Shown here piece after piece: positions 15,455 to 24,691 of a stretch of DNA of 64,000 nucleotides (positions are counted from its first letter, which is position 1; each line of letters starts with the position of its first letter). Position numbers and translations under genes: made by a program. The stretch spans positions 49,302-113,301 of the forward strand of contig DXIP01000011.1 in NCBI GenBank assembly GCA_019112825.1, given 5' to 3'. The stretch comes from Alistipes excrementigallinarum. Lineage in GTDB: Bacteria; Bacteroidota; Bacteroidia; Bacteroidales; Rikenellaceae. The notes under the pieces are model-generated. The model saw only the letters and a program-made list of their open reading frames with translations, searched no databases and had not been told where the DNA came from.

Positions 15455-18229
15455 TCACGATGCCGAAGAGGCATAGCACTGCAGTTTCCGGCCGTCCAGC
15501 AACAGCCACACGGCCGCACCCGCCACGGCTACCCCGGCCGAGGATTCGACACTAAAGGTGTTGATGCGCCCCATCCTGGCGTCGAATACCGACACTACGG
15601 ATGAGAAGTTGACCCCCTTGTATTTCACCGCCACGATTGCGCAGTTGCACGAAACGGTCATCCCGGAGGGCTGCGGGACGGAAATTTGCCCCAGCACGCT
15701 GTCGGCCGTCACGTCGGTTCCGGTTCGCCGTCTTATCTCTTCGACTTTGCCTGCAATAGGTCCCGACGAGTCGATTTCATTCACCAGCAGTGAATCGGAT
15801 ATGACTCGAACCGAATACGGCAGAAGCTGCATTTCTCCAGAAGGGTGCCACTCATATCCGTGCCAATAGCACTGTCCTGTCACATCGGTCAGAATATATC
15901 CCGACGATGCGAGTTGCAGCTCCATCGCAGTCAGGTCGAATTCATCTTCCGATTCGAGTTCAAGTTCCGACGTAAAAATATAGACCATGGTCTTGTTCGC
16001 TGCCGAATCAGCCTTGAACGATACCCACGACGAGCGGTCTGCATCGTACAGCGCCGTGTCGAAATTCAATGCAATGGTAGCATCGGGCGAGAGCTTAGAG
16101 AGAATAGACCCGACGTTGTCGACAGCATACAAAGCGGCCTGACCCATCTGGACGACAACCGCATCGAGCCCTTTACGCACGGACAGCGATGCGTCGCTGT
16201 AAGGTAGCATCTCCAGGGTGCGGGACTCCGTGTTGTACATCGCGACCCGACAGGGAGATGCCGCCGTCTTGAAAAAAAGCGTTGCATGAAGGGCGCAAAC
16301 AAGTTCCAACTCTTCGTCAAACATACATACATCTGTCAGAACGCCAGTGACGGGCGCAGTCTGCAGATTGGACAGCTCCCGCAACTGCACCTTGTATACC
16401 TGCCGGTCCGCCATGAACTCGAGGGAGTTCACGTAGTAGATGGCGCGGGTGAACAGACTGTCCGAAAAGAGTGTATTAAGGTCTACCGGGTCTTGGCACT
16501 GCAACTCGCCCGATATCTGCCGGCAGATGCTCGAACGGAGCTTCAGGATATCGTTCCCGAGCAGGTGCATGAGGTCGCCTCGTTCAGTCGGTGCCAACCA
16601 GGAGACAATCGGAGTTCCCGTTGCATCTCGGAGGATATATGGAATCACCTCTCCCATATTCAAATAATACCCACCGTCACGAAGTGGAATGGATATTTCA
16701 CAATCATTTACATTCCCGGCTGAAATCGCGGTTCGAGAAGCATACACATCAGATTCGGCATCTCCGACCGAGGCCGTAACCTTTATGTCTGAAATTAATA
16801 TCCACACTGAATTGGGTGCGTCAAAATCCGAGGCTCCGGATGCCGACACATGAATTCTGAAGCTACAAGGAGAGCCGTCGTCATTGGCTATGATATTCGT
16901 AACGTTGATTTTGAAATCATGTCCGGGGAGTTGCGATGCCGGCGTATAAGGAGACACGTATTTCTCTTCATAATATTCGGTATATGGTTCGCCCCCAGCC
17001 TCGTCTATTTCAGCATAAGGATATCCGCCGAATTCGGTTTTCCAATTTTTTTGCGTATCATCCCATCTGTATCGAACCCCGTCTTTTATTGCTTCAACCT
17101 CTGCGTACGCTTTGATTCTGTGCTCCGTGAGCATATTGTAAATCCCCAGCGAGACTTCAATATTAGCTTTCGCAGCATGATAAAAGACCGGGAGAGTCAT
17201 ATTTCGGGTTAAAACAGCAGACGGCGTCCCAAACACAACTCTGCCTTTGAGATAGTACGACGTAGGGGATATAACATTCGACCACGACTCGGCCCGATAA
17301 AAGCCTTTATCTACGTCCGAATCTTTCGAATCGTCCATCGATATTTCGACCGTCTTATACGGTTGAAGCAATTCAAGTTCGGCCGACCCTCTGATATTGC
17401 ACTTGTTGTTCCAGAGCAGCGTGACCGGAAGTCGTTTCGGACCGGTTGTCGTCGGCACGCTGCTCCAGAGATCCGGACGGTTCGTCGAACGCAGCGAGCG
17501 GATTCGACGGATGTGGATGGCTCCGGAAGCCTGGAAAATCTGTGCCATGAAAGGCTTCAAGCATAATTCGAGTACGTCGAGCCATGACACGTCATTTTTC
17601 ATCCAATATATCCTGCTGCTGTCAATATACACATTACCGAGATTCAGTTCCCCGTCGTCGATGCCGTTCATATAGAGCCATTCGGAATAAGGCAGCGCCA
17701 GGTCCAGTTTTCGCATGCACGACACAAGCAAAGATTGTAAGGTAACCAATCCACTGAATTTAGTCCCGTCGTCTTTCAGATACGGCATGCTTCCGAGCAA
17801 CGAGAAGCCGTCCGTAGCCGAAAGCGTCACGACATAGGGCGTACGCGCAAAGGACTCCTTGTAGCTCGAGGCCGAGAGAAACCCGCGCCACAGCAGCGAC
17901 TGGACGGCCTCGCCGCTGCCCGCCGAGTCCCGATACTCGTAGACGGTGACTCTGAAGCGGAACGGGTCAACCGAAAAGAGGGACAGATACTCCATATCAT
18001 TCACGCAGAGAATCCGCATCGTCATGCTGCTTCCCTTGGTGGCCACATACTCCGCATCATCGGAACTTCCCCACTTGATGCTGAACACCTCCGAATAGGG
18101 CCGCATCATGCCGGCCTCGGAATCAGAGAGGTCGGGTGCACCCTTCTCCGCGATTTCAATGCGGTACAGCAACTTACCGCGCATCTTGGAGCGGTACTCG
18201 CACAAATATTTAAGCCCATATATTGCCAT
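15455..18229 (-). CDS. Large tail-tip / baseplate hub protein
   Basis: 924 residues, directly after the tape measure gene, where siphoviruses encode distal tail and tail-associated proteins. The N-terminal 120 residues (FSIKWGSSDDAEYV, RFRVTVYEYRD, LLWRGFLSASSY) resemble the Dit/Tal-like start of Bacteroidales phage tail proteins. The central and C-terminal parts are beta-rich and unassigned. It has lower GC than its neighbours over 16.6-17.4 kb, which may mark an exchanged receptor-binding domain. Confidence 0.8.
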   Translation of the reverse strand: MAIYGLKYLCEYRSKMRGKLLYRIEIAEKGAPDLSDSEAGMMRPYSEVFSIKWGSSDDAEYVATKGSSMTMRILCVNDMEYLSLFSVDPFRFRVTVYEYRDSAGSGEAVQSLLWRGFLSASSYKESFARTPYVVTLSATDGFSLLGSMPYLKDDGTKFSGLVTLQSLLVSCMRKLDLALPYSEWLYMNGIDDGELNLGNVYIDSSRIYWMKNDVSWLDVLELCLKPFMAQIFQASGAIHIRRIRSLRSTNRPDLWSSVPTTTGPKRLPVTLLWNNKCNIRGSAELELLQPYKTVEISMDDSKDSDVDKGFYRAESWSNVISPTSYYLKGRVVFGTPSAVLTRNMTLPVFYHAAKANIEVSLGIYNMLTEHRIKAYAEVEAIKDGVRYRWDDTQKNWKTEFGGYPYAEIDEAGGEPYTEYYEEKYVSPYTPASQLPGHDFKINVTNIIANDDGSPCSFRIHVSASGASDFDAPNSVWILISDIKVTASVGDAESDVYASRTAISAGNVNDCEISIPLRDGGYYLNMGEVIPYILRDATGTPIVSWLAPTERGDLMHLLGNDILKLRSSICRQISGELQCQDPVDLNTLFSDSLFTRAIYYVNSLEFMADRQVYKVQLRELSNLQTAPVTGVLTDVCMFDEELELVCALHATLFFKTAASPCRVAMYNTESRTLEMLPYSDASLSVRKGLDAVVVQMGQAALYAVDNVGSILSKLSPDATIALNFDTALYDADRSSWVSFKADSAANKTMVYIFTSELELESEDEFDLTAMELQLASSGYILTDVTGQCYWHGYEWHPSGEMQLLPYSVRVISDSLLVNEIDSSGPIAGKVEEIRRRTGTDVTADSVLGQISVPQPSGMTVSCNCAIVAVKYKGVNFSSVVSVFDARMGRINTFSVESSAGVAVAGAAVWLLLDGRKLQCYASSAS

Positions 18230-18231
18230 GA

Positions 18232-20379
18232 TTACAGCGCATTTACATAAGAGACTCTGGCGTCCTCTCGCTGAATAGCCAGCAGAAGGTCTGAACCGCT
18301 CAACCGGAACTGGCCGCCCACGAACTCGATGGTCTGGCGGCCGAGGCCGTACTGCCGCAGTTTCGACAGCGGCGCGATGACTTCGGGGTCGCTGCCCGCG
18401 CCACGGTTGTCACCCACAAGCGCCATTGTCGGTCCGTAGGCCAGGCCACCCTCGGCCAGCGCCACGCCTTTCTCGTTGCGCTTGTTGAATGCACTTATCA
18501 TCGCTGCGCCTAAAGCTACGGCAGCAATACCGACTGCGATGGCCGTCCACGGGTTGGAAAACGACGCCATAACGGCCTCTTTTATCGCCAGCATGAAGAC
18601 TCCAAGTTCGATTAGCTGCTGTCCTAAGGATTTCAAGAACTGCCCTATCACCCGGACTATGCCGCCGAGCAGGTCTTCAAAGGTCCCGTCCCCGGAGATG
18701 ATATCTCCCAGCCCCTCACCTATCGCCGAGCCAATACCCGAGAACAGATTCCTGACCGCAGGCATCATGTCCATGACGACCGTGTTCGCCTGGGAGACGA
18801 ACTCGGCCATCTGCGCCGCGAATCGCTCGCGGGCACTGGCCCACACCTCCTCGGAAGGGGTGATGACACTGGGGTCGAACGTCAAGGGAGTGACGCCTCC
18901 GCTGAAGAGGCCGGCGGAGGCCGGCACCACCGGAGAGGCGGTCCCTACCTGCTGGAGACGTTCAAGCTCGTCGTGCAGCGTGGCAATCTCCAGCGTCAGA
19001 TTGTGGATTTCGTAGGTGCTGGTGGCACTCTTCTTGGCCGCCTCGAGCCGTGACAGCTCGGCCTCGAGCGATGCGATGAGCCCCGTGTTCTTCTCCGTCT
19101 GCTGGCCTACCTGCGAGAAGGTGTCCAGGAAACCATCGAACGAGACACCGGCCCCGTCGGCCGTCTGGGAGAGGGCCGATATCGCCTCGTCGAGCGCCAT
19201 GACCTTCTCGTAATAGAGCTGTGTCTTGGCGTAGGCCTCCTCGCGGTCACGGTCATTCGAGAAGTAGTTCATGACGAAATACGACAGCGACTTCGCCTTC
19301 AGCGGGTTCGTCGCATCGCGCATGCGCTGGTTAATGTCGTTCCATTCGAGGTTCTTGGCCAGCGCCTCCTCGCGCATGCGTTTGAGTTCGTCGATGCTCA
19401 TGCCGCTCGAGATATACTTCTGCGCCTGGTTGGAGATACGTTCGCGGGAGAGCTTGTCGGAATTCGCCTTGAAAACGGCCAGGGCGGCGGCCGCTCCGAG
19501 GATGGCCGTCGTGACGAGTCCGACGGGGCCGGTGATGGCCACGAGCCCCAGCTTGAGCGCCGGCAGCATCTTGATGACGGAGCCGAGCGCTATCGAGAAC
19601 GGGCCGATGGCCGCCGCGATGCCGCCGATGGCCACAATCGACGTTTTGGCGGCCGGAGACAATCCCTGCAGCCACACGGCGAACTCCTTCAGCAGCACGG
19701 CCGCCGACTGAATCATCGGCATCAGCACCTTGCCGATTTCCTCGCCCACGTCGCCGATGGCCATCTTCAACTGCTGCAACGGGCCGAGACCCGCCGAGGC
19801 AGCCGTTTCGGCGTAGCCGCGGTAGTTGTCGAGGATGAACTTCACGGCCTCGCCGTTCTTCATCTGCTCGACGGTCAGTTCCTTCAGTTTCGGGATGCTC
19901 TCGCCCAGCTCGCCGGAGAGACCGCCGTAGGTCTTCGCCAGGTTCTTCACGGCGCTGTCGAGCGTCATGCCCGTCGCCGAGGAGAGCTGCGCCGCCGCCT
20001 CGATGGTCGCGTTGATTTGCCGCTCGGTCAACCCCAGCGACGCCAGGAAGGCCTGCTGTCCGATGATTTCCTCGTCGCCGAACAGCGAGCGGGACTGCAG
20101 CTCGCCCGCCTGCCGGATGAGCCGCTGCTGGATGTCTTCGCGGCCCTGCAAAGCCGTGAGCAGCCGCTGCTCGTTCTTGAGCTGCACGTCGGCCGCCTTC
20201 ACCGCAACGCCGGCCGCCGCCGTCAACGGAGTCGTCACATAGAGCGACCAGCTCTTCCCGAAGCCCTGAAGGTCCTTCTGCAGCGTGTTGAGCTGCTTGC
20301 GGACGTCGGTGGACATCTTCGAGAAACCGTATGTATCGGCGCCGATTTTTATCAGCAGCTCCGCTATCTTCCTTGCCAT
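18232..20379 (-). CDS. Tail tape measure protein
   Basis: 715 residues from ATG 20379. Long helical N-terminus with Gln/Ala-rich coiled coils, a hydrophobic centre (GIAAAIGPFSIALGSV, AITGPVGLVTTAILGAAAALAVF) and a second hydrophobic region near residues 640-690. This composition and the position after the tail chaperones identify the tape measure, which sets tail length and is ejected with the DNA. At roughly 0.15 nm per residue it would fit a tail near 105 nm. Confidence 0.9.
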   Translation of the reverse strand: MARKIAELLIKIGADTYGFSKMSTDVRKQLNTLQKDLQGFGKSWSLYVTTPLTAAAGVAVKAADVQLKNEQRLLTALQGREDIQQRLIRQAGELQSRSLFGDEEIIGQQAFLASLGLTERQINATIEAAAQLSSATGMTLDSAVKNLAKTYGGLSGELGESIPKLKELTVEQMKNGEAVKFILDNYRGYAETAASAGLGPLQQLKMAIGDVGEEIGKVLMPMIQSAAVLLKEFAVWLQGLSPAAKTSIVAIGGIAAAIGPFSIALGSVIKMLPALKLGLVAITGPVGLVTTAILGAAAALAVFKANSDKLSRERISNQAQKYISSGMSIDELKRMREEALAKNLEWNDINQRMRDATNPLKAKSLSYFVMNYFSNDRDREEAYAKTQLYYEKVMALDEAISALSQTADGAGVSFDGFLDTFSQVGQQTEKNTGLIASLEAELSRLEAAKKSATSTYEIHNLTLEIATLHDELERLQQVGTASPVVPASAGLFSGGVTPLTFDPSVITPSEEVWASARERFAAQMAEFVSQANTVVMDMMPAVRNLFSGIGSAIGEGLGDIISGDGTFEDLLGGIVRVIGQFLKSLGQQLIELGVFMLAIKEAVMASFSNPWTAIAVGIAAVALGAAMISAFNKRNEKGVALAEGGLAYGPTMALVGDNRGAGSDPEVIAPLSKLRQYGLGRQTIEFVGGQFRLSGSDLLLAIQREDARVSYVNAL

Positions 20380-20687
20380 TGTCGTTCCAGTTTTTCCACA
20401 TCGTGCAGCGCCTCTGCGCGCATGCGTGCCATTTCCCGTTTGGTGATTTTCCGCTCGCCCGTCGACGACCGCCGCCCGGGCGCCTTGTCCCACGGAAGAG
20501 GCAGCACCTCCTCCATCCCCCGCCCCTTCATGTCGCACATCGACGACATGATGGCGAAGCTGCCCCACCGCTGGATGTTCATCGCCGTTCGGAAGTCATA
20601 CTCCCGTCGACGCATGAACCCCTGCTCGGCCGCATCGAACTCCGCGAGGGTCATCAGCTCGAAGTCCGACGGCGCTATGCCGAGCAT
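20364..20687 (-). CDS. Tail assembly chaperone, T extension (frameshift product)
   Basis: 107 residues from an internal ATG, but the same frame is open upstream and reads sensibly from about 20740 (QGQEITYERLYAVAVG), overlapping the 3' end of the upstream G-type gene in the -1 frame. LGIAPSDFELMTLAEFDAAEQGF is the typical signature of phage tail assembly chaperone C-terminal parts. It is therefore probably made as a G-T fusion by -1 frameshifting, like lambda G/GT. It overlaps the tape measure start by 16 bp. Confidence 0.82.
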   Translation of the reverse strand: MLGIAPSDFELMTLAEFDAAEQGFMRRREYDFRTAMNIQRWGSFAIMSSMCDMKGRGMEEVLPLPWDKAPGRRSSTGERKITKREMARMRAEALHDVEKLERQWQGR

Positions 20688-20690
20688 CCC

Positions 20691-20745
20691 GACCGCTACG
20701 GCATAGAGCCGTTCGTAGGTGATTTCCTGACCTTGCCGTCGGTCG
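20691..20745 (-). other. Candidate -1 translational frameshift window
   Basis: The zero frame of the upstream gene (codon starts at coordinates 1 mod 3) and the downstream frame (2 mod 3) differ by exactly -1 on the minus strand. Both are open between about 20740 and 20696. No textbook X-XXY-YYZ heptamer is obvious; the AAGGTCAGGAAATC stretch is the best local candidate. Confidence 0.5.
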
Positions 20746-21121
20746 GCCCGACCTCTTCTGCGGCAGGCCCGGGGGCATCGGGTCGGGCCGCCGTCCGAAA
20801 AACCGCGCTTCCGGTTCCAATCGATTCGCGGAACATCCCGAGCAGGGCGGGCAGCACGTCGGGGTCGCCGTCGATGAGGTCCACCACATCGTCCGGCGTG
20901 TAGTGCTTCGGTTCGCCGCTCTTGCGGGCGCCGTCCGTCATAGCCTCGGCCGAAACGACCGTGACCAGCTCAATCAGGCGGCCGAGCGACATGTCGGGGA
21001 CGATGGCCTCGCGGGCGAGGCTGTCGAGCGTAAGACCCAGCTGGTCGGCCGTGGCCGCCAGGGCCCGAATGCCGAAGTTGACCGGAAAGCTCCGGCCGTT
21101 GGTTGTAAGATTCTGTAACAT
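20696..21121 (-). CDS. Tail assembly chaperone, G part
   Basis: 141 residues. LQNLTTNGRSFPVNFGIRALA, a helical middle and DDVVDLIDGDPDVLPALLGMF fit the tail assembly chaperone N-terminal family found before tape measure genes. The last about 25 residues (AARPDAPGPAAEEVGPTD...) are linker-like, as expected if the functional long form continues by frameshifting into the next frame. It follows the major tail protein by about 60 bp. Confidence 0.82.
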   Translation of the reverse strand: MLQNLTTNGRSFPVNFGIRALAATADQLGLTLDSLAREAIVPDMSLGRLIELVTVVSAEAMTDGARKSGEPKHYTPDDVVDLIDGDPDVLPALLGMFRESIGTGSAVFRTAARPDAPGPAAEEVGPTDGKVRKSPTNGSMP

Positions 21122-21180
21122 CCCGTAAAGGTTTAGTCCGGCGGAGGGACTCCTCCGCCGGAGTTTTCAACTCGGAACGG

Positions 21181-21603
21181 CTACTCGACCGGAGCCAGCC
21201 CGTAGCCCTTGAACGAGGCCTTGTAGGTCGCCTTCTGGGCCACCGTCTCGCTGACCTCGAAACTGTCGATGACGCACTTGCACGTGTAGGACTTCTCGGC
21301 GGTCCCCTCGATGGCCATCTTGACCACCACGTCCACCGACTGGCCCTTCATGGCCTGGGCAATCATGTCGGGCGTATCGTGTGCGTTGGCCGGCTCACCG
21401 GCGCTTTCACGGATGCAGACCAGACCGTCGACCGAGGCCGTGAATCCGACCTTCGAAAGTTCGTACTCCGGGCCCTTGGTGTCCTTGGTCTCCCACTCCT
21501 CGTATTCGGGGGTGATGGTGAAGGTGTGCGTCTGTGCGTGGTAGACGCTCTTGTCGGCGCAGAGCATCGTCAGACTGCGCCCTTTCCCTGTCTTCATTGC
21601 CAT
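21181..21603 (-). CDS. Major tail (tube) protein
   Basis: 140 residues. The beta-rich pattern (HTFTITPEYEEWETKDTKG, YELSKVGFTASVDGLV, KSYTCKCVIDSFEVSETV, KASFKGYGLAPVE) and position between the tail terminator and tail chaperone indicate the tail tube subunit. It is short compared with lambda gpV but similar to other Bacteroidales siphovirus tube proteins. Confidence 0.85.
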   Translation of the reverse strand: MAMKTGKGRSLTMLCADKSVYHAQTHTFTITPEYEEWETKDTKGPEYELSKVGFTASVDGLVCIRESAGEPANAHDTPDMIAQAMKGQSVDVVVKMAIEGTAEKSYTCKCVIDSFEVSETVAQKATYKASFKGYGLAPVE

Positions 21604-21604
21604 A

Positions 21605-21949
21605 TCAAAGAATATTGAAGGTTAATTCATAGCTCGAAAGGCGCTCGTCCGCATACATCACGAACTTGCGGCCCTGCAAATAGAAGGCATAGCCTTCGAA
21701 GCTCTTCCCGTCGACCGCACCGGCCACTCGGTCGGCCAACTCGCGGGCCTCGCGTTTGGTCTGTGCCACGACGGTCACGACCGTCGTGTCCACATCTCCC
21801 CCGTTCCCGTCGAAGGTCGTGTTGGGCTGCGACTCCTCGGAGTAGGCCACGAACGGAGGCTGAACCTCCGCCGGAACCACGTCCGGGTAGATTTTCTGCT
21901 TCGGCGCAGCCTGCGAGAGCAGCTGCACGAGGGCTTCCGTCGAGGTCAT
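21605..21949 (-). CDS. Tail terminator / completion protein (DUF3168-like)
   Basis: 114 residues. LLSQAAPKQKIYPDVVPAEVQPPFVAY followed by DTTVVTVVAQTKREARELADRV and a final ELTFNIL strand is the DUF3168 tail completion pattern. It ends 2 bp before the tube gene and overlaps the gp10-like gene by 4 bp. Confidence 0.85.
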   Translation of the reverse strand: MTSTEALVQLLSQAAPKQKIYPDVVPAEVQPPFVAYSEESQPNTTFDGNGGDVDTTVVTVVAQTKREARELADRVAGAVDGKSFEGYAFYLQGRKFVMYADERLSSYELTFNIL

Positions 21950-22467
21950 AGCTTTCGGAAATTACGGTTTACAAAACGCGCTATCACCGTCTCGAGCTCC
22001 CGTCCGAAGTTGGCCACCGTCACGTCGGAGGAGAGGTCGAAGGCCTTGCGCAGAAACGGATTCGGTTTCATGCCACGGGCTGTCGGCGTGTAGACCGTTC
22101 CGCCCTCCCGGCCCGTGAACTTGAGCACGCGGGCCCGATGGATGCCCCGGCGGGCATCCCGGCGGTCGGCCCGGGCGCTGTTGCGCGACACGGCATAGGG
22201 CTTCCGCTCTTTGGTACCGTCGTGTACGAAGCGGGCATAGAAGGCGTTGGCCTTGCCGTTCTTCGTCACGCTGAATACCGGCCCCACAGCCATCGGGATG
22301 ACCGTGGGCACCCGGTCCCGGCGCAGCGAAACGATGCCAATCGACCGTTTGAGCCGACCGGTCCGATGCGGAGCGCGGGCCCGGGCCGTCGCAACCATCG
22401 GCTGGGCCGACTTGCGCAGCGCCTGCCGCACGAGCGTGCGCTGCATCTGGTCGGTCAGCTGACTCAT
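21946..22467 (-). CDS. HK97 gp10-like head-tail joining protein
   Basis: 173 residues, very basic. VATARARAPHRTGRLKRSIG is the characteristic gp10/minor tail motif; a Gly-rich middle and NPFLRKAFD follow. It contributes to joining the tail to the connector. The extended Arg-rich stretch around residues 95-120 is longer than usual for the family. Confidence 0.85.
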   Translation of the reverse strand: MSQLTDQMQRTLVRQALRKSAQPMVATARARAPHRTGRLKRSIGIVSLRRDRVPTVIPMAVGPVFSVTKNGKANAFYARFVHDGTKERKPYAVSRNSARADRRDARRGIHRARVLKFTGREGGTVYTPTARGMKPNPFLRKAFDLSSDVTVANFGRELETVIARFVNRNFRKL

Positions 22468-22847
22468 GAGCCGAACAGCCTCGGCATATCCGTGTATCTC
22501 AATACCCCCCCGTCATAGTCAAGGTCCGACAGTGTGATGAGTATGTGCAGCTTCTTGCGGAACCCCTCTTCGTAGACGCTCTCAATCGGTCGGCGGCGTC
22601 CGTCGATTTCGACGAGCATCCGCGCATTCACGGCCGGAGAGCGGCCGTCCTCACCCGCCACATAGGGAATCGTCAGCACGGCCGACCCTTCGTGGACGAT
22701 GCGTGAGGCGAAGAGATTCTCGCGGCCGCCGCTCTCGGTCTTCGTGGCCCAGAACGAGCGCCACGGGGTCGGCACGCCGACAATCTCGCCTCCGGAGTCC
22801 TGCGTCGTGGCAGGATGCAGCAGCGTGATTCTAACCTTTCCAGCCAT
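22464..22847 (-). CDS. Phage head closure protein
   Basis: 127 residues. VRITLLHPATTQDSGGEIVG, WRSFWATKTESGGRE and RRRPIESVYEEGFRKKLHILI fit the head-tail adaptor (SPP1 gp16-like) family. It closes the connector after packaging. Overlaps by 4 bp with gp10-like and by 17 bp with the connector gene place it in one tightly packed operon. Confidence 0.83.
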   Translation of the reverse strand: MAGKVRITLLHPATTQDSGGEIVGVPTPWRSFWATKTESGGRENLFASRIVHEGSAVLTIPYVAGEDGRSPAVNARMLVEIDGRRRPIESVYEEGFRKKLHILITLSDLDYDGGVLRYTDMPRLFGS

Positions 22848-23454
22848 AGGGCGTCATGCGATAGGGGTTCAACAACCGTTCGACAGTCACGGGCAGCGCC
22901 GAGACCGAGCGTCCGATTACGGCGTCGCCGTCCGCTTCGCAGAGCGTCCCGGCGCGGAGCGCCACCGCCGCCTCAATGCTTCCGGGGAGGACGATGCCCC
23001 CCTCGTCCTCGGGTTCGCGCGAGAGCGTGTCCCGATAGTCGCTGTAGCCGCAGAGCGCCTCGACCAGAACCCGGCCGTGACGGCGACGGGCGGAGAGCGA
23101 CGGCGAGGCAAACAGTTCGAGGCTCGTGTGGTGCTCGGCCGCGATGAGCCGGTAGTCCGCCTCGCCGAGTTTGACGAGGCGGTCTTCCGCGTCGTAGTAA
23201 GAGAGCGACTCGATACGCAGCACGGGGGCCGTCGGAATATCCAGGACTGGTTCGAACTCATCGAAGGCAAATGTCACGACACTGCGCACGATGATTCGGT
23301 TCGTATACTGCTCGGCGATGTCGAAGGCCGCGTAGAGATTCCGCACGGCATTCTCGTAGAGCACCCCGTCTTCGGGGACGAGCCGCATCTGCCCGCCGAC
23401 AATCCGCTCGATGACCTGCCGCGGATAGACTTTTCCCGTTCTGCCGAGTATCAT
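22831..23454 (-). CDS. Head-tail connector protein (gp6/gp8-like)
   Basis: 207 residues. An N-terminal helical bundle with VIERIVGGQ and NAVRNLYAAFDIAEQYTNRII, a beta insertion (IPTAPVLRIESLSYYDAEDRLVKLGE) and a helical end (IEAAVALRAGTLCEA) match the phage connector family encoded just after the capsid. It attaches to the portal ring. Confidence 0.83.
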   Translation of the reverse strand: MILGRTGKVYPRQVIERIVGGQMRLVPEDGVLYENAVRNLYAAFDIAEQYTNRIIVRSVVTFAFDEFEPVLDIPTAPVLRIESLSYYDAEDRLVKLGEADYRLIAAEHHTSLELFASPSLSARRRHGRVLVEALCGYSDYRDTLSREPEDEGGIVLPGSIEAAVALRAGTLCEADGDAVIGRSVSALPVTVERLLNPYRMTPYGWKG

Positions 23455-23466
23455 GGCCAGGAAGGT

Positions 23467-24681
23467 TTAGGCGCCTGCCATTTCGAGGTACTTCACCGGA
23501 TGAGTTCCGGCGTCGACCAGGTTGCCGTCGGCACGGACATGGCCCATGAATCCCACCTGGAGCTTGTCGGCATACTTCTCCTTGAAGACGGTGAGGCGAA
23601 TGCCGCGCACCATGCGCAGGTGGTAGTACTTGAAGTCGCCGAACGCAATCGGCTTGGCACCGGCGGCAATGTCGGGCATCGACTCGTTGATGATGACCTT
23701 CCGGCCGAGGATGCGCGAGACGGAGCCCGTCTGCAGGTCGGTGAGGAAAATCGGCCGGCCGTTCTTGTCGGCAATCTTCATCACGGCGGCCAGCGTCGCC
23801 GAGTTCATCATGAAGGCCCCGCGCTCGGTGTTGCCGTAGGCGTTGTCCACCGACGACATGAGCGAAACCAGCTCGTCGTAGGTCACGGCCGTATCCTCGG
23901 CCGAGGTGAAGCCCTTGGTCGCCGCCGTCAGCAGCGCCTTGATGTCGTTGGTTCCGGTGCCCGTGCGGGTGGCGAGCTCCTGCAGGCCGCGGCTCACACA
24001 CTGGGTGACAGCCTCGACAATCGTCGCCTCGACGTCGACGGAGGTTCCTTCGAGCAGCGCGATGTGAATCGGGAAGATGGGCGTGACGTAGTCGTAGGCG
24101 CTGAACGAAACGCCCTCGAACTTCACCTTGTCGGTCGTGTTCGCATCCCCCTCGGCCAGCTTTTTCAGCGCCTTGTCGGTGGTGTTGAGCGTGGACTTCG
24201 TGTAGGGAATCGCACTCTCGGTAATCACCAGGTCGATGGACTCGAGGAAGGTGCCCGTCGACTTGAGGGCATGCACCACCTTGTCCGCGATGAGCTTCGG
24301 GATGATGACCTGGTTGTCGGCCGTGCCGGTGAAGAGTTCGGCGCGCATCTCCTCCTTGATGTCGGGTTTGGTGACGGCACCGCGCACGTAGTCGATGAAT
24401 GTCGAGCGCAGCTCCTCCTGATGGCGGGCGGCTCGCTCCTCGGCCGTCTTGCCCGCATCGCCACCGATGCGGCGCGCCGATGCGGCTGCACGCGCCTCGT
24501 CCTCCTCGCGCAGCGCGATGCGCTCGTCGAGTGTTTCGTACTCCTTCTTCAGGCCGTCGTACTTGGCCCGCTCCTCGGCCGTGAAGCCCTTGGCCTCACG
24601 CTCCTCGGCCACATCCAGCATCTGCGACATCCGGGCCGCCAGCGCTGCACGCTCCTCCTTGAGTTCCTTGATTGTCTTCAT
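23467..24681 (-). CDS. Major capsid protein (HK97 fold)
   Basis: 404 residues from ATG 24681. The N-terminal 110 residues are a coiled-coil delta/scaffold-like region (KTIKELKEERAALAARM...) probably cut off by the prohead protease. The rest shows capsid features (QVIIPKLIADKVVHALKSTGTFL, AYDYVTPIFPIHIALLEG, ILGRKVIINESMPD, AIAFGDFKYYHLR-like end). It follows the protease by 10 bp. Confidence 0.93.
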   Translation of the reverse strand: MKTIKELKEERAALAARMSQMLDVAEEREAKGFTAEERAKYDGLKKEYETLDERIALREEDEARAAASARRIGGDAGKTAEERAARHQEELRSTFIDYVRGAVTKPDIKEEMRAELFTGTADNQVIIPKLIADKVVHALKSTGTFLESIDLVITESAIPYTKSTLNTTDKALKKLAEGDANTTDKVKFEGVSFSAYDYVTPIFPIHIALLEGTSVDVEATIVEAVTQCVSRGLQELATRTGTGTNDIKALLTAATKGFTSAEDTAVTYDELVSLMSSVDNAYGNTERGAFMMNSATLAAVMKIADKNGRPIFLTDLQTGSVSRILGRKVIINESMPDIAAGAKPIAFGDFKYYHLRMVRGIRLTVFKEKYADKLQVGFMGHVRADGNLVDAGTHPVKYLEMAGA

Positions 24682-24691
24682 GGTATGGTGG

